A stretch of DNA of 64,000 bases from Papaver somniferum. Its lineage: Eukaryota > Streptophyta > Magnoliopsida > Ranunculales > Papaveraceae. The number at the start of each line of letters is the position of its first letter. The first letter of the stretch is position 1. Where the stretch lies: NCBI RefSeq assembly GCF_003573695.1, contig NC_039365.1:133139466-133203465 (forward strand). Reading direction: 5' to 3'. Below the pieces are notes generated by a model, which did no database searches, was not told the origin of the DNA, and saw only the letters and a list, made by a program, of their open reading frames with translations. This document shows, in pieces, positions 9,435 to 21,816 of the stretch. The position numbers and the translations under genes were made by a program.

Positions 9435-12400
9435 TTAAGTCCCATGTTTAGCTCAGAACAGGAGCTTTGTTGCGAGGTAAGCATAAGATGGTGACAGGCC
9501 AGGACAAAATCGAAATGGAAGGTCATGAAAAGATGGTCAGGAAGACCCGACTAACCTTTTTCGAGAGGTAAGTAGAATTCGTGATTCTTGTGTTGGCGGC
9601 CTTGCGTAAATTCTATTTGTAGTGTTGCTGGGTAGACCTTGAAATGGTAGAGGCGGTTGATGATTGAGATGCAGACTGCCCGATTGGCTTGGTCACGCGT
9701 CATCTTGGCTAGGCTAGGGAACGCCGAGGTGCTGGATTAGCGAGTTGTCGGTGTTGGTGTGGCTTGAGCGGAGCCGCTGGCGTTGGTCGGCTTGGAATGG
9801 GAGCCGTCAGCATTGGTCGTCTTGAAATGGAGCTGCTTGTGTTGCTCGTCTTAGAGTGGAGCTATCTTGAGTTCCTTGGAAGGATGACGACCGGCTTCAG
9901 TTTCATGGGATGATGGCAACTTTGTCTGAATTAGGGTTTGGCATGCTGAAACCCTAATTAGCTCCCTTTACTAGAATCGATGTAGAATTCTCGTATGAAC
10001 TCGGATTTTGACGGTCCGCCCCTCCATTCTTAACGGAAAAGAATTTCCTATCTCCCTCGCGGGAATATTTAGGTTTTGAGCTCGTTCGAGAGGTGAAAAC
10101 AGCTCGACAGTAAAATTCAGGAAGAATTGCGGGCCCGTGGAATGATGGCAGCTTGCTTTAGTTCCGTGGGAAGATGGTGACTTTTTTGGGAAGATAACAA
10201 CTTGCTTCAGTTCCCCGGGAAGGTGACAACTGGCTTCGGTAATATAACAACTTGCTTCAGTTCCCTGGGAAGGTGACGACAGGCTTCGGGAAGTAACAAC
10301 TTGCTTCAGTTCCCTGGGAAGGTGACGACTGGCTTCAGGAAGATAACAACTTGCTTCAGTTCCCTGGAAGGTGACGACTGGCTTCGGGAAGGTAACAACT
10401 TCTTCAGTTTTTAGCATGCTGCAACCCTAATTAGCGCCCCTTACTAGAATCGCTGTAGAATTCTCGTACGAACTCGGATTTTGACGGTCTGCCCTCCATC
10501 TGAACGGAAAAGAATTTCCTATCTCCCACACAGAATATTTAGGTTTTGAGCTCGTTCGGGAGGTGAAAACAGCTCGACAGTAAAATTCGGAAGAACTCAG
10601 GAGGGATGTTGCGGGCCCGAGGTGGCATAGTCGCGCCCAGTCATCCGTTTCATGGAGCAAGAAGGAATCTTTATTTTGTTCAAACTCTAGAAACTCCGTC
10701 CGCATGAAAAGAGATATTGACTTCTTTGTTTTCTGTTGCTCGTCGGATCCGTGCTTTCGTCTGCAGTGTCTCTCCAGTGGATTCCAAAATTATCAAACTC
10801 CATTGCATTCTTGGGACGGATGGATGTGGTTGCGTTTTCGGTCCATCCTTGATTTTAGGTTGTTCAGTGCCTGGACCCTCTGATCGCGATGACAATATGT
10901 TGTGGATGCTTGTATTGGTCGAAATCTTCCGGAGACATTGGATGAAATAGATGAGTTGGGAGACGTTTTGTTGGCGATGTGCTACTATCAACTCTTCAAG
11001 GACTTGGTTCTAAGTGGCATTCTTCGAACCATCTTTCGAATCTTGGACTATCGTGTGGAATGGGATGTGGTGAGAAGTCCCCAGTTATGCTTTTGTTAGA
11101 TCCGATGGCTTGTCCGAATATGTGAATGTATCTTTGTGGCGTGCATTTGGAGTCTTCGGTGCACATGTACGGCTTCATGTTGAGAAATTCCTGCGGATCG
11201 TAAAACTTCGATAGTGATGATGTTGAAATCAGAAATAACCTGGTTGAGGGGAGTGAAAGCGTCCCATGTTGGTAGTCCCCATGTGTATCCTACTTTCGTT
11301 GCATCGCCTTGAATCCACGTCCACGGGATTTGATATAAGATTATCGTACTCTTCTGGATGTGACGCTGGGGTGATCAGATATATCACATGATGAAATATC
11401 CTGGATAGTAAAGTGGTAGGAATAAGAGAGTTATGTTGTTTATCATGGCTCCCTCTGTTTCTTCAAGAAAATGTTTCATCCGCGTCTCTGGAGTTATCTC
11501 ATGAGTCTTTGATGGTCGTCGGGATGGACTGCGATGAGCAGTCCCCAGTCGCATTTTTCTTCAGTTTCTAAAGTTATTTTTCTCTGAGCAGGATTGAGAT
11601 CCTCCGCGGCCTTGTAAAGTATTGAAGGCATCTTATGGACAGATAGGTGATGATTTTCTTGCTCTGCACCCTTGAAGAGTAGATGACCTTGTTGTGGCTA
11701 TGACCTTTTGGTTGAACGTGTCTTCTGAGCTATGACAGTGAAGGGATTCCGTGTATATCCTTAGTCCTCAAGTATGGTTTACATGTTTCCATCTTGTATG
11801 GTCAGTGGGTTGACCATGATAAAGACATCACCATCGTGCGTTCGTACTGGTGATTTTGTTACTTCTTCCACGTGGAACTTAAATTATGGAGGAGTACAGG
11901 TTACTTTTATAGTGATTACTGCTGTGGTGAAGCTCTGGATGGTATCAACAAATGAGCGGAAACAATTCTTGGTAGAAGATGTACTCAGAAGAGACTACAT
12001 TATCGTGGTAACAAAGTAGGTTGGCTGGAATTGTATGGGCATCCATGGAAGTAAAAGGATTGGCTGGACGTGTAAGCGATCAAACTGTCCATGATCACGA
12101 GTTTTGGCGAGATGGATCAAAAGGCGGTCACGACTACGAAAGTTGGCTGGCTGTGATCATGATCCTTGACATGGGGAGTGTGGTGGTCCGACCCTTTGCA
12201 GGAAGAAACGGCGCTGAAGCAGCTTCGGCTCTTGGAAAGGATGTTGAAACTTAAGGAGCCAAACGTTGACGCTTCGACTTCGGATTCTGGAGCAGCTTAT
12301 GGAGAGAACGCTGAAGTGGAGCGGCTGCTTGAGCGATCGTTGAAGCGGAGCGTCTTTCGGGGCAAACGTTGAAGCGGAGCCGCGGCTGGAGGACGTTGAA

Positions 12401-14354
12401 GTGAAGTGGTTGTTGGAGCGAACGTTGAAGTGGAGCGGCTACGTTAATTAGTGTGCTGTCAAACTGGACACCCTTCAAGAGAACAATGGTTAAGAGTCCC
12501 CAGTTCCATCTATCAATCGTGCTTTCCAGGAGAGCTTGGGGTTTGGGAACGGCTTCTATGGTTGGAAACAGCTGCTTCCCTGATGCAGTGCGGTTGAGGG
12601 CTTCGAATATGTCTTGGCGTTGCGCCTACAGAATTTCACATAAGTGTTTCATCATAGACTGCATGATTTTGTGGGAGAAGTCCCCGGAAATCATGCAGCT
12701 CCTGACAGGAAGAGAATCTCTGTGAACTCATGGGGGTTGCTGATTTTCTTTGCTTCGATTTTGGAGAAGTCGTTCCTGATCTTTACATGTGATGAAATTA
12801 GATTGCTGATTCCCTTCTAATGGGCATTCAAAATGCAACGCTGGAAGGATGCAAGTTGCTGGCGCTGGAAAGATGCAAGTTGTTAGCGCTGGAAGGATGC
12901 AAGTTGTTGGCGCTGGAAAGATGCAAGCTGTTAGCGTTGGATCGGCTTGGAATGGGCGCTGGCATGGCGTGGACGCTAGCTTGGATTTGGTATGGTGCGG
13001 ACTGTTGGATGGGCATGGCGCGGACTATTGGCTTGGCACGGCGCTGGCTTGGCGTGGCGCAGACTTGTTCTTGCGGGCCCAGTTGTCTCTTTCCATACGT
13101 AGCGCAAATAGGAAATCATTTCCTTATTAAAATTACAAAAGTGTTATGCGTATGAAAGGGGTTGGCTCTCCTTTTATCTCGTATCTTTGTTTTCACGTCC
13201 TGGTGTTAGCGGTAGCGCGGTAGCAATAAAGTGGGCAAGCGTATTCCAGCTATGTACTCCAGTGTTTCTCTTTCAATTTGTTTTCTTGTTTTGGGGCAAA
13301 TCCTAGCCATAGGTATCCCTTCCATGAATCTGTAGAAATATTGTTCTTCTCTTCGAATATCACTGTAGTAGCGTCGGCTACCTCATGAATAGTGACTGGT
13401 AATCATTATTATGCAAAGTAGGTACGTACGGGTAGGTGACTGATTCCACGAAGAACTGGGCGTTAGGGTTTCTCTGAGATCCAAAAGTTTCAGGCCAAGG
13501 TGACCGAAGGTCCTTCTACGGACGTGGTCAAATAACAAGAAGCGGAGGTCGAAAGGCTATCCAAAGAGTTGGAGCTGAAACAGGCGGTCCTCCAAATGAC
13601 GAAGGACGCCTTCTTCGAGAATAACAAAACACCTTTGAATGCACTTCTGTCTTCTGAAATTCTTCAATTTCGTTTTTTTTTTTTGAAAGGCAAATGAAAC
13701 ACCTGGCTTTATGGTTTTGATTTTCTGGATTTTTGGGTTGATAGACAAGTGTTACCTATGAGGGTTTTGGATTATTATTCGGGATGAACTGTTTTAGTAT
13801 GATACCATTTTTGGTTATGATTGTAAGTGACACAAACATCCCAGGGAAGATATGGAACCGTGAACATTGTGTGTCGGTAGATGACATGGGATGAAACATA
13901 ACATGGCTATCGGTTTTATCATTCCCGTTAAAACTTGAAATAGTAAACCATGTATTTTTCTAGGCAAGACTTACTCGGTTTTTTTGGATCTGCTAAGGAA
14001 AAATGAGTCAGGTGCAAGTCCGAGTTTTGTGAGAAGCACCGCAATTGTGGAAAGTCCCCAATCGTCCCTGAGTCACTTGATAATCGAGTCGTCAATCCCT
14101 GGGTGGATCGTTTTCTTTTAACCTCTGGAAAGTCCCCAGTCGCCCCTTGTCGTGTCATGACTGGTAATCGGGTTGTCTGGTAACTGAGTCGTCGATCCCT
14201 GAGCGGATCGTATCGGGCCGTCTGGTAGCTGAGTCATCGATCCCTGAGCGGATCGTTTGCCTCTACCGTCCTGACGTATGGGTCGAAGTATGAGATCGAG
14301 GATTAAAAATTGACAGTGTAACCGAAAGACCAATCTCCCACTGTAGTCGCCATT
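9435..14354 (-). other. Non-coding internal region, copy 2
   Basis: This is the second internal region, nearly identical to 696-5609 along its whole length. Visible differences are mostly one- to four-base indels, for example in the minisatellite near 10180-10400 and in a T-run near 13675. The PBS complement is at 14335-14352. It carries the same repeats and the same antisense-gene tail (13473-13661, stop TAA at 13533-13535). No gag or pol frame is present. Confidence 0.8.
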
Positions 14355-17074
14355 TGTTTGAGGGTGAAAGCAGTTTCTACTGGTTTCGGTAATTTCATGT
14401 GCTGTGGGTGAGAAACAAATATAAACCCTAAACAATGTACTGCAATGGAGTACTTTAGATTCGAGAGATCAATCTGTACAAGTCCGGCTTAAACCAAAAA
14501 TGGTCGTTCCAGACTTGCTTCGGTCACAAAGTGAATGAGAAGGGTTGGTTTTGGGGAGGGGAGCGAAGAGAGTGTTGAGACCAGAATAGTTGATTCTGGA
14601 AGAGTAGTTGTTTTGTGATTTGTATCAAAAACTAGGAAGCTAACAGGTGGGAAAGCTAGCAAACGTTTTCTGATTGTTGTATGCCCCTGACCAGAACTTG
14701 TTGTTCGGTGGAAATAGGTAATGCCTATTTATACAAGTCGAAGTGAAACGTACTATGGTCTCATTAAGAAATAGAAAACGGGTGAGTAAATGGGAGGAGG
14801 TGGTAACCGGTAACGCTTGGAATTGATGTTCCATAAAAGAAAGCGTTTCACCATTACTCCTTGTATTTACTAACTGCCTCATCCTTATGACTCTTTCTAA
14901 TAACGAGTGTAGTGTACGCCGCACGCTGTAAACCGCCAAACCAATACCCAATGAGCATCCCCCAGTTTGTGACATGTGTTGATGTCTCGAGTGTTTTCGT
15001 GGAAAACATGTGTAGCATGTTGTTGTTGTCTGGCAAGTTGAGCTTGGGAGACTTGCCGGCTCGGTGGTGACCTTCAACGGTCGAGATTTTGCATCTTAAG
15101 AGGAAGGTAGCCGTTGATTATTGCTTGGTAGCTAGTGGCATGAAAGTATGATCAATATGGATTAAATATGTCGCAGTTTAGGCGCGGCCAAAAGTTAGGG
15201 TTTTGGCTTTGTTTAGGCGCGACCAAACTAGGGCCAAAGGTTGCCATGCGTTAGCTGGTAACCTTGGACGGCTAAGATATGTATCTTAGATGAAAAAGTG
15301 ATCGTTGATTGTTACAGGCCTTCGTTTTGGTAGCCGCATAGGGAAGGTCGGCATGGTATGGCGCGGCAAGGTGGTTGGCATGGCATGCCTTGGCGCGGTT
15401 TGGCGTGGCCAAAGCTAGGGTTTTGGGGCAAAGGACACCATGCGTTATTTGGCGACCTTGGACGGCTAGGATTTGCATCTAGGATGGAAGGGTGGCTGTT
15501 GATCGTTGCACTCCTTCGTTTTGGTAGCCACATGGGGAAGGTCGGCATGGTATGGTGCGGCAAGGTGGTTGGCATGTCATTGGAAGATGTGGCATGGCAT
15601 GCCTTGGCGTGGCCAAAACAAGGGTTTTGGGCCAAAGGTTACCATGCGTTGTTTGGCGACCTTGGATGGCTAGGATTTTCATCTAGGATGGAAGGGTTGT
15701 CGTTGATCGTCGCACGCCTTCGTTTTGGTAGCCGCATAGGGAAGGCCGGCATGGTGTGGCGCGGCAAGGTGGTTGGCATTCCATTGGCACATGTGGCATG
15801 GAATGCCTTGGCGTGGTTTGGCATGGCCAAAACTAGGTTTTTGGGCCAAAGGTTACCATGCGTTGTTTGGCGACCTTGGAAGGCTAGGATTTGCATCCAG
15901 GATGGAAGGGTGGTCGTTGATCGTCGCACGCCTTCGTTTTGGTAGCCGCATGGGGAAGGCCTGTAAGGTGGTTGGCATGTCATTGGAATTCCTTGGCGTG
16001 GTTTGGCGTGGCCAAAACTAGGATTTTGGGCCAAAGGTTACCATGTGTTGTTTGGCGACCTTGGACGGCTAGGATTTTCATCTAGGATGGAAGGGTGGTC
16101 GTTGATCGTCGCACGCCTTCGCTTTGGTAGACGCATAGGGAAGGCCGGCATGGTGGGGCCAAGGCAAGGTGCGGTTGGCTTGGCATGGTGGGGCCAAGGG
16201 TTTGGCATGCCATTGGCGCATGGTGCGGCTAGTATGGTTGGGGCCAAGGCAAGGCGCGATTGGCTTGCCATGGTGGGGCCAAGGGTTTGGCATGTCATTG
16301 GCGCATGGTGCGGCTAGCATGGTTGGAGCCAAGGCAAGGTGTGGTTGGCTTGGCATGGTGGGGCCAAGGATTTGGCATGCCATTGGAGCATAGTGCGGCT
16401 AGCATGGTTGAGGCCAAGGCAAGACGCGATTGGATTGGCATGGTGGGGCCAAGGGTTTGGCATGCCATTGGCGCATGGTGCGGCTAGCATGTTTGGGACC
16501 AAAGAAAGGCGCGGTTGGCTTGGCATGGTGGGGCCAAGGGTTTGGCATGCCATTGGCGCATGGTGCGGTTAGCATGGTTGGGGCAATGGCAAGGTGTGGT
16601 TGGCTTGGCATGGTGGGGCCAAGGGTTTGTCATGCCATTGGCGCATGGTGCGGCTAGCATGGTTGGCATGCTTTGGCACGGTAGACGTGGCTGGCATGGT
16701 TTGCCATTGGCACAGTGGTGCGGCTGGCATGGTTGGCATACCTTGACGCGGAGATGTGGCTGGCATGGTTGGCATGCCTTGGCGCGCAGATGTGGCTGGC
16801 ATGGTTTGCCATTGGCACAGTGGTGTGTCTGGCATGGTTGGCATGCCTTGGCGCGGTAGCATGAGAATTAAGGTTTGGTATGTACGAAGATGATGTCGGT
16901 CAATACTAAGGGTTCTGCCGTGGAACATGACACATGTATATAAAAAAAGGTACCATGGTAATTCTTATCGTAGGTATGTTGAATGATTCAATAAATGTGC
17001 TAGTGGTTGTAGTGACGTCATGTCAGATGTAAGGTTTTATGATTTTAACCCTAAGCTAAAAACCACCATCAACA
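14355..17074 (-). repeat. Terminal LTR, copy 3 (2720 bp)
   Basis: It starts TGTTTGAGGG and ends CATCAACA. The ~200-bp array (15325-16150), 85-bp array (16150-16658) and 69-bp array (16658-16860) are all shorter than in the middle LTR, which accounts for most of the 1.1-kb length difference. Unrelated sequence starts at 17075 with CAGAG, a candidate TSD whose partner is off-window. The TATA complement is at 14725-14734. Confidence 0.85.
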
Positions 17075-17791
17075 CAGAGTAGGCGAACACTCTAGACCTA
17101 ATAAGTATGTGTTTTTAATGTTACAACACATGTATCCACGTACGATACGATTTTAATTATGTCAAGTGCTTAGGAGTTACCTTAAAGGATCGCTCCTTAG
17201 CCAATTATTTTGAATTCATAGGTAAAAATTTATCTTCATTTGAATATAAATTTCCTGAAGCTCTTAATGGCATAAACTCAAAATCAAAAAAGTATCCTAC
17301 CAAAAGCTGTGACGACTCTTCTAATATCATTGAACATCAAGCCTCCAGGATAAGAGATCTTCAAGAGAAGTACGCTCATTATGCTAATAAACTCAGTCAG
17401 TCTCTTGACAAAGAATGTGATCTCTGTGAAACTATTGAATCTTTTTATGATAATATCAATAAACTTGTCCAGGAATTAAAAATTAGAAAAGAGTTGATAC
17501 TCTTAAGGATATTTTCAGAAAAACAACTACTAGAGAAAAACGTATTATTGAGTTTCATACCTCTGAGATGGATAAGCTTCACTTACTAAAAGATAAAGTT
17601 GAGTCCAATCTTCTCTCATCTCAGAAGTAGTCTAGATCCTTGAGAGAGGAAAATACCGCTTAAAAGTGTAATTTTTCTACAACATCTGACAATATACTTG
17701 GTTCAAGAATAACGTCTAATGTTGAGAAAGTAACTCGCATTCAAGCTGAAAAACGAAAGAGAGACTTTTATCGAAAAACAACCTCTGAGGT
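17075..17791 (+). pseudogene. Degenerate coiled-coil ORF remnant of a retroelement
   Basis: From about 17190 a broken plus-strand frame can be read. It includes an amphipathic helical stretch (SRIRDLQEKYAHYANKLSQS and following, about 17340-17500), then a frameshift and stops near 17580-17630. Composition and style resemble the coiled-coil segments of the Copia copies nearby, but I cannot place it in a named family. It is the DNA into which Copia A inserted, and it ends at the A LTR start with GAGGT immediately before it. Confidence 0.4.
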
Positions 17792-18083
17792 TGTTAGAGC
17801 ATTGCTCGGTCGAACTCGCATGCGTTGCTATGTCAAGCATGTTTGTCAATGTTAGTGATCAAAACTATAAGTATTGATGTCTAGTCTATTATAGCTAAGT
17901 CTCTTACTAGGATAGAAAGTGTGGTTGAGCTCATGGACTTCATGGCGATTCATCATACAAGTAAAAGAACTACTTAAGGAACCGGTGGAACTTATCTACA
18001 AAAAGGTATGTGAAGACTTGAACTTATCTATTACTCAAAAGTCTATCTACTCTATCTCCTACTCTTTGACACAAGAAGTCGTA

Positions 18084-18131
<48 letters not shown>

Positions 18132-19893
18132 TTGGAATATACACATTTGGTATTTCGAGCCGAGTATACCTCGCCTATCTATATCTCGAAATATGTGTTG
18201 GTAAGCTTTTCACTTCGATCAAGTTTATCTTTACCATGTGAAGAAAGTCATGATATGTTTCAATCATCTTGAAAATTGCTTTGACGAGAAATGTTGTAAC
18301 AACTATATAACATCCTCTAAGAATATTTCAATGATTGAAATGAGAGTTTATATTACATAGCCAATGATGGACATAAGCATTGTTGTGGAAACACATTTAT
18401 GTATAAGTCCTATTCCTTGAACCAAAGTTTGCGAACTTTGTTGATCAAGAGAACCGGAAGAATGGCGTGAGCCAAGTCAGCGAACTTCCAAAGTTCTCAT
18501 ACCCGAGAATTTTTGTTGGAGTTTGTAAACTCTGCCCGGTAACTTAAGTCCGCGAACCTAGTCTGCGAACTTGAGAAGGTTATATATCTGAAGATGATTT
18601 CTGAACTTAAACTTAAAAAGACTAAGGAATGCAGTTTGCAAATCATGGCTATAAAAGTTCATGAACCGATTCAAGTGAATCAAATCATCTTTTCTTCAAT
18701 TGTGTCTTGTGTAGTACATAAGATTTCCTTGCAATTGAACAACTCTCTAACTAGTTCATTTGAATTCATTTGAACTAGTATTGTGCAAAAATAATCCCCA
18801 CACCTTACTGTGATACTAGTTTGCATGCTAGAGTCGATTCTCCTTTATTTGGTTTTCTTCTTCTAAAACCAGGTAAATGACTTAAAGACTTCATTGGGAT
18901 TGTGAAGACAGACTGATACTACTTTTATCATAGTTGTGTGATCTGATCTTGCATCTTCTATCGTACGAGTACAATCAGATTGATTGGCTTGAGATTGATA
19001 TCTCCGATAGGCAAGATATAAAAAGTAATCACAAATATCTTCGTCTCATTGTTTGTGATTCCGCAACATCTTGTTTCGCTACCATACGATTAAGATTGTT
19101 GTGAGGTGATTGATAACTCTAGGTTGTTCTTCGGGAATATAAGACCGGATTATCAATTGGTTCCTGTTCACCTTGATTATTATTAAAAGACGGAACAAAA
19201 CCTTTAGGGTTTATCTGTGGGAGACAGATTGATCCTTTGATAGACTTGTCTGTGTGAGACAGATTTGTTTATTGTCAAAGCCTGCGATTTTGGGTCGTAT
19301 CAACTCTTAGTTGTGGGTGACATCAGCTAAGGGAATCAAGTGCGCAGTATCCTGCTGGGATCAGAGGCGTATAAGCATAATTGTACCTTGGATCAGTGGG
19401 AGATTGATTGGGGTTAAACTACAGTCCAGTCCGAAGTTAGATTGGAGTAGGCTAGTGTCTGTAGCGGCTTAATACAATGTGTGTTCAATCTAGACTAGGT
19501 CCTGGGGTTTTTCTGCATTTACGGTTTCCTCGTTAACAAAATTTCTGGTGTCTGTGTTATTTCAATTTCCGCATTATATTGTTTTATCTTTATAATTAAA
19601 ATAATACAGGTTGTGCGTTAGATCATCAATTATAGTAATCCAACCTTTGGTTGTTTATTGTCATTGATTGATCCTTGGATATTGGTCTTTGGTACCATCC
19701 AAGTTATTCCTTGCATTTGATTAGAACTCGCAGTTCCTGCTTGAGTAAATCAAATCAAGAGGAAAGATATAAACTCGTTGATATACTTTTAATTGATTGA
19801 ATCTTGTTGATTCTATTAAAAGTATACTCGAGTTTTTCTATACAGATTGTTAAGCGAAATATTGGGTGGTGTTGTTAAACCCCCGCTTTTTCA
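17792..19893 (+). repeat. 5' LTR of Copia A (2102 bp)
   Basis: It starts TGTTAGAGCATTGCTCGG and ends CCCCCGCTTTTTCA, followed by the PBS. It aligns with the B LTR (59252-61594). Relative to B it lacks about 240 bp after TTTGAACTAGT (near 18778), including the B TATA box, and it carries an AT microsatellite that B does not. Confidence 0.85.
18086..18130. repeat. (AT)n microsatellite
   Basis: A 45-bp uninterrupted AT dinucleotide run lies inside the A LTR. It is absent at the corresponding position of the B LTR (about 59540). Confidence 0.95.
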
Positions 19894-19895
19894 AT

Positions 19896-19907
19896 TGGTA
19901 TCAGAGC
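19896..19907 (+). other. Primer-binding site of Copia A
   Basis: TGGTATCAGAGC is the usual initiator-methionine tRNA complement of plant Copia elements. It lies two bases after the LTR end. Confidence 0.9.
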
Positions 19908-20034
19908 AGGCACACACGTTCAAGACCTTACAAGTCTGTGTTTGTAGCGATCTGACTCTATAGACAGAGGTGCTATCTCTATTAACGTACCACTAGTCTT
20001 CGATGGCTCTAATTACTTATGGTGGAAAATTTCT

Positions 20035-21489
20035 ATGCGAGCTTTTCTTCAATCACGTGATTTTCAATCATGGGTATATGTTGTTAATGGATATGATGAT
20101 CCCATTGTGGTAGTTGGAGATGTAAACGTTCCCAAGAATATTGGTGAATACATTCCTGCCGAGATACTTGCTGCAAAGCAACATTCCGACGGTTTGAATG
20201 CAATCATACATGCCATTACCCCAAATCTTCAGCACCATGTGTCAAATTGCACTAGGTATAAAGATGCTTGGGATATCTTAGAAACCGTATTTGAAGGTAA
20301 CTCCAGTGAAAAGGAAGCTATACTTCAAAATCTTAATTCCGATTGGGAGAACCTTCATATGGCAGATGAAGATACATTTGATGAGTTTAATCACAGAGTG
20401 CCTGAAATTGTTAATACATCTTTTGCATTGGGTAAGACTATTCCTGTAAAGGACATTGTGATGAAAATTCTCAGATCGCTTCCATCTAGATACGAGTCTA
20501 AGAAGCATGTCATCGTTGAGGGAAATAACCTTGATAATCTTTCCAGAAATAAAGTGGTTGGAAAGCTAAAGATCTTTGATCATGAGCAAACATCCAAAAT
20601 CGTAAAGGATGTTACCTTTAAAGCACAGAAGAACACTAAATTACTTGATAAAGGTAAAACTGTTTATGTCTCTGAGGATGATCGGTCTGGGGATGATTTT
20701 TCGGATGAAGATCTTGACAAATCAGTCTCCTTGATCACAAGACAGCTTAGGGACCTTCTATTGAAGAAAAGTAAACGGTTTTCAAGAGACAAACCTAGGT
20801 CATCATATAAACCTCACAATCGCGCTCCTCCTAAAAACAGGGATGCTGACGAGGCCGATGACGAGGATATGCCACAGTGCTTTAAGTGTAAAGGTTTTGG
20901 TCATTTTGCAAACGAGTGCCCAAATCGTAGAAAATACACTGGGAACAAAGGTCTTGCTGTAACACTTGATGGGATGTCTGAGATCTATGATTCTGATGAA
21001 GACAGAAAATCAAGTGTCGGTCTTCTATGTGAAAACATTGATTTTGATAATTGTATCAATACATATATCAATCTTGATGGTTTCGCTGAAGAGGAGAATC
21101 CAATCAAGCTGGAAGAATTAATTGACCCATCCTTTGGAAACTCTGGTTGTAATGTTTCAGGATCTACTATGTGTCTAGCTGCGTTCACACCATGGATGCC
21201 TGAATACTATCCAAGTTTGACGTGCTCGTTTTATTCTCAGAAGGGTCATGAACTATCAAGATATTACAAGTACAAACATCAAGTGAGACACGCCGACAAA
21301 CTTAAACTTGCTCAGAAGACTGCTGAGGTATGTAGGATTTTATCTTCGTCTAAGAAGTTGGTTTCCAAAGACAAAATAAGACCATTAGAAAAGAAGGTAT
21401 GGTCAAATCGCTTTGATAGACAGAAGGCTGAGGATTCCTCTCTAGAGGAAAATGGTGGACAAATTGTTGTTCACCACAACACAAATTGA
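20035..21489 (+). CDS. gag: Copia gag polyprotein (Sirevirus-like), original start lost
   Basis: The frame encodes a retrotransposon capsid/nucleocapsid protein (UBN2/Gag family fold) that would package element RNA in cytoplasmic particles. Copy B shows the true start as ATGGACAGAGG. In A that codon is ATA at 19960, in frame 25 codons upstream of the first remaining ATG at 20035, and the lost stretch still encodes the typical VFDGSNYLWWKI. Residues 1-180 are the helical capsid-like part. Residues 282-295 form a CX2CX4HX4C zinc knuckle (C282, C285, H290, C295). An acidic segment (DSDED) follows. Residues 397-410 match a second knuckle in B, but here two cysteines are tyrosines (400 and 410). 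The protein ends after a Lys-rich tail without protease or pol. Expression is doubtful given the missing start and the promoter deletion in the LTR. Confidence 0.85.
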   Translation: MRAFLQSRDFQSWVYVVNGYDDPIVVVGDVNVPKNIGEYIPAEILAAKQHSDGLNAIIHAITPNLQHHVSNCTRYKDAWDILETVFEGNSSEKEAILQNLNSDWENLHMADEDTFDEFNHRVPEIVNTSFALGKTIPVKDIVMKILRSLPSRYESKKHVIVEGNNLDNLSRNKVVGKLKIFDHEQTSKIVKDVTFKAQKNTKLLDKGKTVYVSEDDRSGDDFSDEDLDKSVSLITRQLRDLLLKKSKRFSRDKPRSSYKPHNRAPPKNRDADEADDEDMPQCFKCKGFGHFANECPNRRKYTGNKGLAVTLDGMSEIYDSDEDRKSSVGLLCENIDFDNCINTYINLDGFAEEENPIKLEELIDPSFGNSGCNVSGSTMCLAAFTPWMPEYYPSLTCSFYSQKGHELSRYYKYKHQVRHADKLKLAQKTAEVCRILSSSKKLVSKDKIRPLEKKVWSNRFDRQKAEDSSLEENGGQIVVHHNTN

Positions 21490-21793
21490 TTGTGTTGTTT
21501 GGTAAATCTTGTCTCATGTGCCTGATCAAAAGAGATAAGATTGTGTACCACTCAGGCTTTAGGGAAAGTTTCTTTTAGGTTTGTTTTTCTTGTCTATCAA
21601 ATAAAGTAAAGGGTTATTATCGACAATTCTACTCTTTATAGGGTTTAGAGTTGGGCGTCCACGAACCTGTTTAAAGGTTGCGAACCCTACATTCCTTTTT
21701 CCTCTCTGATATCCTTTATATCTTAAGACTGCTTGATGAGATTGTGAATTCCACTCACAAAAACCAGTTGTTTATAATTATTCTCTAAGCATC
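21490..21793 (+). other. Spacer between gag and ORF2 of Copia A
   Basis: The 304 bp between the gag stop and ORF2 are non-coding and align with 63218-63516 of copy B. Both contain ACGAACCTGTTTAAAGGTT and a pyrimidine-rich stretch. I see no splice or promoter signal clear enough to call. Confidence 0.6.
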
Positions 21794-21816
21794 ATGTCTT
21801 TGGATGGAAAAGATGT

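Larger units (their letters stand above)
1..17074 (-). mobile_element. Tandem long-LTR retrotransposon array (LTR-int-LTR-int-LTR)
   Basis: Three LTR copies (1-695 partial, 5610-9434, 14355-17074) alternate with two nearly identical internal regions. On the plus strand each LTR starts TGTT(T)GAGGG and ends CCACCATCAACA. The PBS-like site lies just left of each LTR start and the purine-rich tract just right of each LTR end, so the elements run on the minus strand. The same LTR ends and PBS occur in plus orientation in the 30367-45980 element. Neither internal region has a gag, protease, reverse transcriptase or integrase reading frame, so these copies are non-autonomous. The period is about 8.74 kb between the first two LTR ends and 7.64 kb between the last two; the difference is loss of LTR repeat units. 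The shared middle LTR suggests unequal recombination between LTRs. The left end is outside the window, so the TSD cannot be checked; CAGAG follows the right end. Confidence 0.85.
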
